DNA of 57,906 nucleotides, taken from NCBI GenBank assembly GCA_937944055.1, contig CALDZJ010000016.1, positions 1-57,906 on the forward strand, read 5' to 3'. The translations under genes were made by a program, and so were the position numbers. The notes beneath the pieces were generated by a model. The model saw only the letters and a program-made list of their open reading frames with translations. It had not been told where the DNA came from and ran no database searches. How positions within the stretch are numbered: the first letter of the stretch is position 1; each line of letters starts with the position of its first letter. Below are positions 1 to 8,251 of the stretch, one piece after another. Source of the DNA: an uncultured Verrucomicrobiales bacterium. GTDB taxonomy: Bacteria > Verrucomicrobiota > Verrucomicrobiia > Verrucomicrobiales > Akkermansiaceae.

Positions 1-104
1 TGAGCGATTTCAGCGACCGGCTTTCCTGCGGCACAGAGTTCGAGAACTTGGGTTTTGAATTCGTCGGTGTAGCGATTTCGCTTTTTCATGGGTTCAGTCT
101 TCAT
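1..104 (-). mobile_element. IS3-type transposase OrfA, N-terminal part (runs off window)
   Basis: On the minus strand an open frame starts with ATG at 104 (second ATG at 89) and reads MKTEPMKKRNRYTDEFKTQV, followed by a helix-turn-helix stretch with LCAAGKPVAEIA, then leaves the window at base 1. A basic start, the YTDEFK motif and a following HTH are typical of the small OrfA protein of IS3-family elements (HTH_Tnp_1), which binds the element ends and is joined to the OrfB integrase by frameshifting. Only 34 codons are visible, so intactness and exact IS group cannot be judged. Confidence 0.6.
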
Positions 105-138
105 TTAGTTCAGACGTGGTCCAAGAAATTACCGCACC

Positions 139-192
139 TCATTGCTCTAGGATTCGGACTTTCTGTTCTTCGGTAAATCGACTTCGTTTCAT
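139..192 (-). pseudogene. Truncated start of a second IS3-type transposase OrfA
   Basis: A minus-strand ATG at 192 opens MKRSRFTEEQKVRILEQ and then meets a TGA at 139-141. MKRSRFTEEQ is a very common N-terminus of IS3-family OrfA proteins, which normally run to about 90-100 residues, so this is a 17-codon stub. It lies just upstream of the other OrfA start at 104, which suggests that one element inserted into or recombined with another. The flanking 193-260 holds an AT-rich piece and a GGGGTCAGGCC stretch that could belong to an element end, but no terminal inverted repeat could be paired inside the window. Confidence 0.5.
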
Positions 193-304
193 TTTCTGAT
201 TTGGTTTTACACCAAATCCACAATCTTAAAGCGTCCATTTTTCTGGGGTCAGGCCAGAAGTTATGGGCCCCCATTTTACGGCGCAGGGTATTGGCGATGT
301 TCTA

Positions 305-334
305 GAGCTGGGATTAGAGCTGGGATTAGAGCTG
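305..334. repeat. 12-bp tandem repeat, 2.5 copies
   Basis: The unit GAGCTGGGATTA occurs at 305-316 and 317-328 and is followed by a half copy to 334. It lies in the 217-bp gene-free stretch between the transposase remains and the kdsD stop codon. No gene, terminator or promoter was recognised in the rest of that stretch. Confidence 0.7.
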
Positions 335-409
335 CTTCTTGTGGTGGTCTGCGATGTGAGTTTTCAGGCTGGGTTGACTAGAAGATGGGGAGAAGATGGG
401 GAGGGCTTG

Positions 410-1465
410 CTAGGTGAGTCCTTGGCGGGAGAGGTCTTGGACGTCGATGAGGCCGACGCTTTGGCCTTCTGCGTTTAGGACGATGAGGTCATCTACCCGG
501 TGTTCACGGAGGGTTTTGATGACTTCGACGGCGAGGTCATTTTCTTGGATGGTGATGGGCTGGGTGGTCATGTGCGCGGTGACGGGGGAGTCGCCAATGT
601 GACGGTCCTTTTGGTAGCCACGGACGAAGTCGCCATGGGTGAAGATGCCGGCGAGGGAGTGATCTGGATGGGTGATGATGGCGGCACCTGCGCGAGCTTC
701 TAGCATTTGGAGGACGGCGGTCTGGACGCTGGCGCTGGTGGGGACTTTTGCTAAGGCGGAGCCGCTGCGCATGATGTCTCTGACGCGGGTGAGGAGGAAT
801 TTGCCAAGGCTGCCTCCGGGGTGGAGTTCGGCGAAGTCTTCGGCACGGAAGCCGCGTTTCTCAAGGAGAACCATGGCGAGGGCATCGCAGAGGCCGAGCA
901 TGTTGGTGGAGCTGGAGGTGGGGGCGAGTTGGAGTGGGCAGGCTTCTTCTTCGACGTGGGTGTCTAGGGTGAGGTCGCTATGTTTTGCGAGGGTGGAGGT
1001 GATGGCGCCGGTGATGGCGATGATTTTAGAGGCTCGTTTTTTGACGTGAGGGAGGAGGCTGATCATTTCAGCGGTTTCTCCTGAGTAGCTGAGGGCGATG
1101 ACGAGGTCACCGTTGGAGAGGACGCCGAGGTCTCCGTGGAGGGCGTTTAGGCAGCTGAGGTTTACGGCGGTGGCTCCGGTGCTGTTGAGGGTGGCGACGA
1201 ATTTATGCCCGATGCTTTCGGATTTTCCGACGCCGATGACGACGATTTTTCGGTCTTGGGCGAGGGTGTCTACGAGGGCCTGAATGGCGTTGGTAAATGT
1301 GCCGTCGAGTCTTTTGGCGAGTCTTTCCAATTGGGAGGCTTCAATGGCGAGGACGGCGCGTGCTTTTTCGATCAAATCCACGGGGGGAGCCTGCCTGAAG
1401 GGATGCGGTGGGTCAATCCAAGTAAGTCTGGTGATCTGGGCGAGGCGGTTTATTCTCTGGGGCAT
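410..1465 (-). CDS. kdsD: Arabinose-5-phosphate isomerase (KdsD/KpsF/GutQ family)
   Basis: Predicted cytoplasmic enzyme converting ribulose 5-phosphate to arabinose 5-phosphate, the first step towards Kdo for lipopolysaccharide. The N-terminal SIS sugar-isomerase domain (about residues 45-190) carries GVGKSESIGHKF, the SYSGET phosphosugar-binding motif and the ELHPGGSLGK segment that follows it in this family. Two CBS domains fill the C-terminal third (about 225-350). The 351 codons slightly exceed the usual 320-330, and homology begins only near residue 30 (DLIEKARAVL), so the first 25-30 codons may be untranslated; a GTG at residue 29 is one alternative. The ATG lies in a CATCGATG palindrome two bases from the divergent msbA start. 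Its place beside msbA and glycosyltransferases fits an LPS role. Confidence 0.92.
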   Translation of the reverse strand: MPQRINRLAQITRLTWIDPPHPFRQAPPVDLIEKARAVLAIEASQLERLAKRLDGTFTNAIQALVDTLAQDRKIVVIGVGKSESIGHKFVATLNSTGATAVNLSCLNALHGDLGVLSNGDLVIALSYSGETAEMISLLPHVKKRASKIIAITGAITSTLAKHSDLTLDTHVEEEACPLQLAPTSSSTNMLGLCDALAMVLLEKRGFRAEDFAELHPGGSLGKFLLTRVRDIMRSGSALAKVPTSASVQTAVLQMLEARAGAAIITHPDHSLAGIFTHGDFVRGYQKDRHIGDSPVTAHMTTQPITIQENDLAVEVIKTLREHRVDDLIVLNAEGQSVGLIDVQDLSRQGLT

Positions 1466-1467
1466 CG

Positions 1468-3210
1468 ATGAAGCGGTTTTGGCCTTATCTGAAATATTTT
1501 AAGCCGGTGAGGTGGCACTTTTTAGGGAGTGTCATTGCGGGTTTGTGCTATGCGGTGGCGACGGGTGCGGGCTTGCCTCTGGCGGCGAGGGTGGTGTTTC
1601 CGTTGATTTTTGAGGATGATCAGGCTGGGGGAGGGGGTGATGAGTCGAGCGTTTTTGTGGGTTTCTTGCGGGCTTGGTTAGAGGGTTTGCCGGAGGGTTG
1701 GGTTCTGGTGGCGGCGTGTGCTTGGTTGCCTTTGATGTTTTTGATCCGGGCGCTGGGGGGCTTTATTAATACTTATCTGATTAGTTATTGTGGCTTTCGT
1801 TTTCTGGAGCAGATCCGTGATGAGGTTTTTTCAAAGCTGCAATCTTTGCCGGTTGCGTTTTTTCATAAGCATCAATCGGGTGATCTTTTGGCGAGGTTGG
1901 TGGGGGATGCGGAGGTGGTGCGGGGGACGGTGAGTAAGGTGTCGGTGGATCTTATTAAGCAGCCGGCGACGCTGGTGGCGGCTTTGATTTTTCTTCTTTC
2001 GGAGGCGATGTCTAATGAGGGGACTTCTTTGGTGCTTTTTGCGATTATTTCTATTCCGGTTTGTGTGTTGCCGTTGCGGGCGATCGCGAAGAAGTTGGGG
2101 AGGAAGGCGAAGCGCTTGCAGGCGAATGCGGGTGATTTAAGTGGGCAGATATCGGAGTCGATCCAGGCTCCGATGGAGATCCGGGCGTATAATATGGAGG
2201 CGGAGGTGCTGGGGAGATTTCGTGAGCGGGTGCGGGGGATCGTGCGTTATTCGATGAAGGTGGTGAAGTATCGCCAGATGATTTCTCCGGTGGTGGAGTT
2301 CGTCTCGGTGGTGGGCTTAACGGTGGCGATTTATTTAGGGGCGGAGCAGGGGATGAAGCTTTCAAGTTTTATGGCGATCGCGATGGCTCTGTATTTGTGT
2401 TATGAGCCGGTGAAGAAGCTGGGGGCGATTCAGGGTCATTTGAAGCAGGCGGAAGTCTCGCTGGATCGTTTGGAGGAGATTTCTCTGGCGGTGGATGAGT
2501 TATCAGAGCCGGCTTCGCCGAAACGTCCGGATCGTTTTGTGAGTCGTGTTTGCTTGGAGGGGGTGGATTTTTCTTATGGGGAGGATCGGATTTTGGAGGG
2601 GATTGATCTGACGGTTGAGCCGGGGGAGTGTGTCGCTTTGATCGGGCCGAGTGGGGGTGGAAAGACGAGTCTTTTTAATCTGATTCCGAGATTTTATGAT
2701 ACGACTGCGGGTCAGGTCTCGGTGAGTGGAATCGATGTGCGGGATTGGAAGAAGAGTGAGTTGCGAGCGCGGGTGGCGCTGGTGGCGCAAACGGCGATTC
2801 TTTTTAAGGGGACGATCCGGGAGAATATTCTTTTGGGGCGCCCGGGGGCGAGTGAGGCGGAGGTTGAGGCGGCGGCGCGGCGAGCGAATGCGCATGATTT
2901 TATTTTGGAGCAGGAGAGGGGCTATGATACGGAGGTGTCAGAGCGGGGGGCGAGTCTCTCGGGCGGGCAGCGCCAGCGGATCGCGATTGCGCGGGCCTTT
3001 TTAAAGAATGCTCCAATCCTCCTTTTAGATGAGGCGACGAGTGCGCTGGATCAAGGAAGCGAGGCGATGATTCAGGAGTCGCTGAGGGAGCTTATTAAGG
3101 ATCGTACGACGATTTTGATCGCGCATCGCTTGAGTACGACGAAGATTGCGAGTCGGGTGATTGAGCTGGATCAGGGGAGGATTATTGCGGAGAGGGCCGA
3201 GGCGGAGTGA
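1468..3210 (+). CDS. msbA: Lipid A export ABC transporter, fused permease/ATPase (MsbA-like)
   Basis: Half-transporter of 580 residues with an N-terminal six-helix membrane domain (about 15-330) and a C-terminal nucleotide-binding domain (about 345-575). The NBD shows Walker A GPSGGGKTS near residue 392, the signature LSGGQRQR near 497, Walker B ILLLDEATSALD near 515 and the switch histidine in IAHRLST. This is the MsbA/LipA-exporter architecture, which as a homodimer flips lipid A-core or other lipids across the inner membrane. Substrate is inferred from the neighbouring LPS genes; a generic multidrug exporter of the same family cannot be ruled out from sequence alone. The gene is divergent from kdsD and its 3' end overlaps the convergent glycosyltransferase gene by 29 bp. 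Confidence 0.85.
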   Translation: MKRFWPYLKYFKPVRWHFLGSVIAGLCYAVATGAGLPLAARVVFPLIFEDDQAGGGGDESSVFVGFLRAWLEGLPEGWVLVAACAWLPLMFLIRALGGFINTYLISYCGFRFLEQIRDEVFSKLQSLPVAFFHKHQSGDLLARLVGDAEVVRGTVSKVSVDLIKQPATLVAALIFLLSEAMSNEGTSLVLFAIISIPVCVLPLRAIAKKLGRKAKRLQANAGDLSGQISESIQAPMEIRAYNMEAEVLGRFRERVRGIVRYSMKVVKYRQMISPVVEFVSVVGLTVAIYLGAEQGMKLSSFMAIAMALYLCYEPVKKLGAIQGHLKQAEVSLDRLEEISLAVDELSEPASPKRPDRFVSRVCLEGVDFSYGEDRILEGIDLTVEPGECVALIGPSGGGKTSLFNLIPRFYDTTAGQVSVSGIDVRDWKKSELRARVALVAQTAILFKGTIRENILLGRPGASEAEVEAAARRANAHDFILEQERGYDTEVSERGASLSGGQRQRIAIARAFLKNAPILLLDEATSALDQGSEAMIQESLRELIKDRTTILIAHRLSTTKIASRVIELDQGRIIAERAEAE

Positions 3211-4147
3211 GTGGATCTAGGTGCTGGAGGAGGCGTTTTTCAAAGGCGGCGGTGTTTTCTAGGGACCAAGCGCGGGCGGCTTGAGTTTGCTCTGTCCATT
3301 GCTGCGGGGGGGTGGCGATGATTTCTTCAATGATTCTCTCGAGCGAGGTGGGATGGATGAAGTAGTTGGTTCCTAGGTGGCGGGGTTCGCTTTTTTCGAT
3401 GTCGATGAGGAGGCCGCGGGCAGGGGTGATGAGTTCGTTCATCGGTGGTCCATCGCTGGTGATGACGAGGGCTCCGCAGGACATGGCCTCGACGATGTAG
3501 TGGCCCCATCCTTCTGAGCGAGAGGGGCAGAGGTGAATGGGGTGGGAGTTGTAGAGTTGTGCGATTTCTGCGTTGCTGAGGTAGTCACGGTGGAGCGTGA
3601 CATTAGCGGGGACGCTTTCTGGCGCGTTGTCCTTGGTTTGGACGAGGGTGAGGGTGGGCCACTCGGGGTGTTTTTCCCAGAGTTGGAGGATGGCTTCGGT
3701 GCCTTTGAGGGTGCTTTTCCCGGCAAGGTGGAGGAAGGTTTTCTGTTCGCGGGTGATCGCAGGGTTAAAGAGGTCCTCTGAGCTAAATCCGGTGAAGTGG
3801 CAGGCGGGGTGAAGTTGAGAAAAGATCTCGAGGGCGTGCTGGCTTTTGCAGAAGATGGCATCGAGGCGGGTGAGGTGGTGGAGATGCCGCTTGGGGAAGC
3901 GTTCTTGATTCGGGATGAGGATGTTTTTTTCAGCGGCTCCGAGCCAGCGGGGGAAGATGCGTTCTAGGAAGAGGTTGGCGCTGAAGTGCTTTTTTTGAGG
4001 GAGCCAGCGCCGGAGCGCGGAGATTCCTCTGCTATGGCTGAGGGTGACTTCATAGCCGGCGGCGCTGACGATTTCACGGATGATTGAGACATCACGATCA
4101 AGGCCGACGCCATTACTGCGGGCGATGATATTGAGGTGCTTAGGCAT
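3182..4147 (-). CDS. Glycosyltransferase, GT-B fold (group 1)
   Basis: A 321-residue glycosyltransferase with the C-terminal GT4-type signature SEGWGHYIVEAMSCGALVIT, an EX7E-like motif that contacts the nucleotide-sugar donor, followed by a donor-site GPPMNEL loop. The N-terminal acceptor half starts MPKHLNIIARSNGVGL. An upstream in-frame extension exists, but the ATG at 4147 is preferred because protein similarity begins there and it overlaps the stop of the upstream gene by 8 bases, suggesting translational coupling. It probably adds a sugar to the LPS core or a related glycolipid at the inner face of the membrane; donor and acceptor cannot be read from sequence. The 3' end overlaps the convergent msbA gene. 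Confidence 0.85.
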   Translation of the reverse strand: MPKHLNIIARSNGVGLDRDVSIIREIVSAAGYEVTLSHSRGISALRRWLPQKKHFSANLFLERIFPRWLGAAEKNILIPNQERFPKRHLHHLTRLDAIFCKSQHALEIFSQLHPACHFTGFSSEDLFNPAITREQKTFLHLAGKSTLKGTEAILQLWEKHPEWPTLTLVQTKDNAPESVPANVTLHRDYLSNAEIAQLYNSHPIHLCPSRSEGWGHYIVEAMSCGALVITSDGPPMNELITPARGLLIDIEKSEPRHLGTNYFIHPTSLERIIEEIIATPPQQWTEQTQAARAWSLENTAAFEKRLLQHLDPLTPPRPSPQ

Positions 4148-5276
4148 GAGGGTGGAGGGCTTCTCGGTAGTGGGAAATGGTTTGCTTGGCCATGATCCTT
4201 TTATGGAACTTGCTATCAATGAGGTGGTGGGCGTTTGTGGCAAGTTGTTTGGCGAGTTCGGGCTGGGCGATGAGTTTTAGGAGGGCGGTGCTGAGGGCGG
4301 CCTCATCTCCGATGGGTGCGAGGAGGCCGCTTTGGTGGTCTTCGATGAGTTCTGGAATGCCTCCGGCAGCGGTGGCGACGACGGGTTTTAGGCTGGCGAA
4401 GGCATCAAGAATGGAGCTGCCTAGGCCCTCTGACTGCGAGCTGGTGAAGAAGATATCGGCTTCCTGAAGGAGCTCGGGGATGTCTTGGCGGAAGCCTGCG
4501 AGGGTGACGTGATCATTTAGCTGGAGGGTTCGAATCTCGGCTTCGAGGGCTTGTTGAAGCGGGCCGGATCCGGCGATGAGGAAGTGGACGGGTGGTGACC
4601 CTGCGGGGAGTGTTTGGCAGACGCGCTTGGCTGTGCGGAGGAAGGTGAAGAGGTCTTTATCGTGGCTGAGGGCGGCGATGTTGAGGATGAGGCAGCTTTT
4701 CTTTGGGATCTGGAATGCTGCGCGAATTTCCCCGGAGCGGCTGATGTTTTTAAAGCGTTGTGGGTCGATCCCGTCATAGACGGTGACGATTTTTTCTGCT
4801 TGTTGGATCGCGGGGCGGAGGATCTGAGCTGCGGCATGGGAGACGCAGATGAAGCGCTTAATGGAGGTGTGATTATATTTCCAGGGTGTCGTGATTTTTT
4901 TCTTAACGGGGATGATGACCTTGCGGCTTACGATGAGGGGGGTGGGGTTCCCGAGGCTTGCTGAGATGATGGCGGCGTTTTGTGCGTGAGAGCTGTGGGC
5001 ATGAATGAGGGAGATTCCTTGTTCGCGGCATAATTTTTTGATGCTGAGTGCGGCTGGAAGGCCTGCGAGTTTTCTGAATGAGAGACTGGTGTGTGGAATG
5101 GAGTGGTGGAGGCAGTGGCTTTCAAAGGCGGAGTCTTTTTGGCAGGCGACATGGATTTGGAGGCCGAGCTTGAGTGATTCCTCGATGAGGTAGGCGATTT
5201 GTTGTTCACCGCCGCGCCAGCTTTTTTCAGCACTGAGGTGAAGGATTTTGGTGAGCTTTGCGGAGGGATGACTCAT
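4140..5276 (-). CDS. Glycosyltransferase, GT4 family (group 1)
   Basis: A 378-residue GT-B fold glycosyltransferase. The N-terminus has the glycine-rich acceptor loop SWRGGEQQIAYLIEE, and the C-terminal half has the GT4 donor motif SSQSEGLGSSILDAFASLKPVVAT followed by GGIPELI. It is the first gene of a two-gene unit with the next glycosyltransferase (8-base overlap). Both lie in the LPS block between msbA and the kinase-glycosidase fusion and are likely to act in core oligosaccharide assembly. The exact sugar is unknown. Confidence 0.88.
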   Translation of the reverse strand: MSHPSAKLTKILHLSAEKSWRGGEQQIAYLIEESLKLGLQIHVACQKDSAFESHCLHHSIPHTSLSFRKLAGLPAALSIKKLCREQGISLIHAHSSHAQNAAIISASLGNPTPLIVSRKVIIPVKKKITTPWKYNHTSIKRFICVSHAAAQILRPAIQQAEKIVTVYDGIDPQRFKNISRSGEIRAAFQIPKKSCLILNIAALSHDKDLFTFLRTAKRVCQTLPAGSPPVHFLIAGSGPLQQALEAEIRTLQLNDHVTLAGFRQDIPELLQEADIFFTSSQSEGLGSSILDAFASLKPVVATAAGGIPELIEDHQSGLLAPIGDEAALSTALLKLIAQPELAKQLATNAHHLIDSKFHKRIMAKQTISHYREALHPHA

Positions 5277-5375
5277 GAGGGGAGGATGGGTGGAGGGGTG
5301 GAATTACTGTGAATCTTGTGACTGTGCGATTCTTTTTGGGCTGAGACTTGTGAGTGATGAGGGATTCGAGGGGGA

Positions 5376-7589
5376 ATGGAATTGTCAATGTCTCCCTCTT
5401 CCGCCAGTTTACGCAGGAAAGTGAACGGCGGTAGGGAAGTTAAGATTGGAAAATTTAAGGGTGAGCTGTCTTCAGAATTTTGCGAGCGCTTTGAAGGGTG
5501 GTCTCCGGATGAATTGGCGGAGTTAATTGCGAGGGAGGAGGAGGGCTTGATCGCTGCGGGAAGACATCGGGTGGTGGTGTTGCCTTTTGAGTTGAGAGGG
5601 GGGGTGGTCCGTGTGGCTGTGAAGGCCTTTGGGAGGCAGGGGAGGTTAAAAGACCGCTATGATGCGCGGCGCGGGTCAAAGGCGGCGAGGTCATTTAGGG
5701 CGGCAGATTTTTTGACTCGTGGGGGAGCGGGAACGCCGACTCCGATTGGTTATCTGGAGCGCTGGGAGGGTGGAAGACTGGCGGAGAGTTATTATTTATC
5801 AGTGTATGTGGAGGGTCTTTTGTCTTTTAAGGATGAATTGGTGATGCTTTATCGGGAGGACCCGCGAACGGAGCGCTTGGTGAGCCTTTTGAGGCATGTT
5901 GCTGGGGCGATCCGAGCGATGCATGATGTGGGGTTTTGTCATCGTGATTTAGGGAATCAGAATATTGAACTGGAGCGTCCGCAAGCTGGGGAGATGTGGG
6001 GGCGGGTGTGCTTTATTGACCTGAACCGGGGGCGAATGAGGGAGGGTTTAAGCGCGGTGGAGCGAGCGAGGGATTTTGCGAGAATCCGGATCCCGGGGGC
6101 ATTTTTTGATGTGTTTGTCGTGCTCTATTGGGGGGGGAGTGCCCCTAAGAGTTTTCTGAAGAAGATGGGTAAGATGCGCAGGCGTTTTCGGCGCTGGGAG
6201 GCGACGCGGAAGTGGCGGCACCCTTTTCGTAAATCTCAGCAGGGGCCGGGCTTACGGGAGATGAAGGCAAAAGATATCTGGGTGTGGGATGAGAAGACGG
6301 CGCAGGCCTCAGTGATGCTGAACCGGATGGAGCGGCAGCAGGCGCATTCAAAATCGAAGTATCTGAGTTTGGCGAAATCTGTTCTGAGTTCCGGGGGGGC
6401 AGTGTGGCGGAACTATGGTGAGCTTTTGCCGCAGGCGTTTTCTAAGCGGGTTTCGTTGGCTGGAAAGATCGGGATGAGTTTGGAGATGGCTGATCTTGAT
6501 TTGGCCAAGCAGGTGGATTTTTTAGATGAGTTAGGAAAGATCCCAGTGTTGGTGCGTTTTTGTCATCATGAGGGGCGGGAGCAATGGGAGCGATCCTTGG
6601 AGGATTTGGCGAGAATCCATGCAAGGGGGCATGCTCTGCGGGTGGCGATTTTACAGGATCGCCGAGCGGTGCTGGAGCCTGATTCGTGGCGAGAGTTTCT
6701 GGAATGTGTTTTGCCGAACTGCGCGGAATTGGTGGAGGGTGTGGAGATTTGTCATGCGGTGAACCGCTCGAAGTGGGGAGTGCATTCGCCGGAGGAGCAG
6801 GCTCAGCTTTTGGAGCCGGTGGTGGATATTTTAAGGCGTTTTCCACAGGTGAAAGTCACGGGGCCAGCTTGTATCGATTTTGAGTATCACTTTGTCATTG
6901 CGGCTTTGGATAAAACTCCGAGGGGGCTGCGTTATGAGGCTCTCTCTCATCATCTTTATGTGGATCGCCGGGGTGCGCCGGAGAATAAGCAAGGGGTGTT
7001 TGGGGTGGTTGAGAAGTGCGCCTTATTGAGGGCGATCGCGAGGTATTCTCCTCATTGTGAGGAACGCGTGATCATTTCTGAGGTGAATTGGCCGGTGAAG
7101 GGAAGTGGGATTTATTCTCCGGTGGATGCGACTTTTATGTCGGCGGAGCAGCCGGAGAGTCAGCTCAATGTTTCGGAGAAAGATTACGGAAGTTTTATGC
7201 TCCGTTATCTCGTGTTGGCGCTTTGTTCAGGCTATGTGGATGAGGTTTATTGGTGGCGTCTCGTGGCCCATGGGTTCGGACTGGTTGATGAGCGGGCCGA
7301 AGGTGGCTGGCGGGCGCGGCCGGGTTTTGCGATGTTGAAATACTTCCTGGAGACGCTGGGGGACGCGACCTTTATTCAAAGGTTAGAGACTGAAGAGGAT
7401 GTCTATGCTTTGCGTTTTGAAGTCTCCGATGGTGAGCTTGTGATGGGGTGGGTGAATGGGGGGAGGGCGGCGCCAAGTTGGTCGCTGGAGGGAGCTCAGT
7501 GCTACGATGCTTTTGGGAACGAGCAGGAGGCTGGGGAGTTAAGCGATGAGCCTTCTTACTTTTTTTTCCCAAGATCGAGAAGGAGCTGA
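5376..7589 (+). CDS. Kinase (LPS/Kdo-kinase-like) fused to a TIM-barrel glycoside hydrolase-like domain
   Basis: A 737-residue two-part protein with no signal peptide. Part one (about 20-250) has a protein-kinase-like fold of the WaaP/InaA LPS-kinase group: VAVKAF with Lys83, the catalytic loop CHRDLGNQNI with Asp191 and Asn196, and FIDLNRG with metal-binding Asp215. Part two (about 360-737) resembles clan-A glycosidases: beta-4-like GVEICHAVNRSKWG with Glu457, SHHLYVDRRG, and ISEVNWPVKG with Glu569 as candidate nucleophile, then a small C-terminal domain. Linker 255-330 is basic. It is divergent from the glycosyltransferase pair. A purine-rich GAGGGGGA stretch may support either ATG at 5376 or 5388. 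Phosphorylation of an LPS-core sugar is likely by context; why a hydrolase is attached is unknown. The glycosidase assignment is weaker than the kinase one. Confidence 0.75.
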   Translation: MELSMSPSSASLRRKVNGGREVKIGKFKGELSSEFCERFEGWSPDELAELIAREEEGLIAAGRHRVVVLPFELRGGVVRVAVKAFGRQGRLKDRYDARRGSKAARSFRAADFLTRGGAGTPTPIGYLERWEGGRLAESYYLSVYVEGLLSFKDELVMLYREDPRTERLVSLLRHVAGAIRAMHDVGFCHRDLGNQNIELERPQAGEMWGRVCFIDLNRGRMREGLSAVERARDFARIRIPGAFFDVFVVLYWGGSAPKSFLKKMGKMRRRFRRWEATRKWRHPFRKSQQGPGLREMKAKDIWVWDEKTAQASVMLNRMERQQAHSKSKYLSLAKSVLSSGGAVWRNYGELLPQAFSKRVSLAGKIGMSLEMADLDLAKQVDFLDELGKIPVLVRFCHHEGREQWERSLEDLARIHARGHALRVAILQDRRAVLEPDSWREFLECVLPNCAELVEGVEICHAVNRSKWGVHSPEEQAQLLEPVVDILRRFPQVKVTGPACIDFEYHFVIAALDKTPRGLRYEALSHHLYVDRRGAPENKQGVFGVVEKCALLRAIARYSPHCEERVIISEVNWPVKGSGIYSPVDATFMSAEQPESQLNVSEKDYGSFMLRYLVLALCSGYVDEVYWWRLVAHGFGLVDERAEGGWRARPGFAMLKYFLETLGDATFIQRLETEEDVYALRFEVSDGELVMGWVNGGRAAPSWSLEGAQCYDAFGNEQEAGELSDEPSYFFFPRSRRS

Positions 7590-8194
7590 TCATCTGGAAA
7601 GTGAATCTCGGGGAATTTGTTTTTCAGGTAAGCGACGAAGCGGTTCCAGCGCCGGGCAATCTTAGCGTCAGCGAGGGGTCCGATGTAGTTTAGCAAAGGG
7701 ATCGCAACTTTATCTCCGATGCCATCGACAATCATGGCGGAGGGGGGCTGATTTTTAGTGACTCGGATGAGGATGTTTTTCACGTGGAGGTCACTGATGA
7801 TGATGCGATTTTGCAGCAGGTAGGTGGCGAGGCCGCGCAGTGCGGTAATGATTGCGCCCAGCATTTCTGGGTGTGCGTTGATGTAGTGGTCGAGGGTCTT
7901 TGAAACCGTTCCATCAGAATCCGTGATGCATTCATAAAGGTGGCCGGGGCCGAGGTCCGTCATGCAGGATCCGAGCATGTCAGAAACTTGGGCGAGGTTC
8001 TTTTTCTGAGCATGGAGTTTTTTGTAGTAGGAGACATCTGTGCTCAGGCGTTTTGCGGCTTTGGGATTAGAGGTGGCAATTTTGATGCAGAGGTCTGCCT
8101 GTTGGGGGTGGCGGTAGCAGTGCGCAAAGGCGCCGGAAGCGATATGCAGATTTTTTTCCTGCTCTTTGAGGAGGATGATGGATTGGCTCTGCAT
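7556..8194 (-). CDS. YrbL-like kinase-fold protein (PhoP-regulated YrbL family)
   Basis: A 212-residue protein whose pattern fits the YrbL-PhoP_reg family, a small kinase-like fold. IASGAFAHCYRHP resembles a glycine-rich loop, LCIKIA supplies the lysine, IISDLHVKNILI is the catalytic loop and AMIVDGIGD the metal-binding segment. The substrate of this family is not established. It is the last gene of a minus-strand run behind ugd and the LpxL-like gene and overlaps the convergent kinase-glycosidase fusion by 34 bp, so two unlike kinase-fold proteins sit tail to tail in the LPS block. A role in envelope modification is inference from location. Confidence 0.75.
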   Translation of the reverse strand: MQSQSIILLKEQEKNLHIASGAFAHCYRHPQQADLCIKIATSNPKAAKRLSTDVSYYKKLHAQKKNLAQVSDMLGSCMTDLGPGHLYECITDSDGTVSKTLDHYINAHPEMLGAIITALRGLATYLLQNRIIISDLHVKNILIRVTKNQPPSAMIVDGIGDKVAIPLLNYIGPLADAKIARRWNRFVAYLKNKFPEIHFPDDQLLLDLGKKK

Positions 8195-8251
8195 TGGCTT
8201 TTTGTTTTTTTAGCGACCTGCGGCAAGGGGCCTCAGTTGGTGAGCTGCGAG

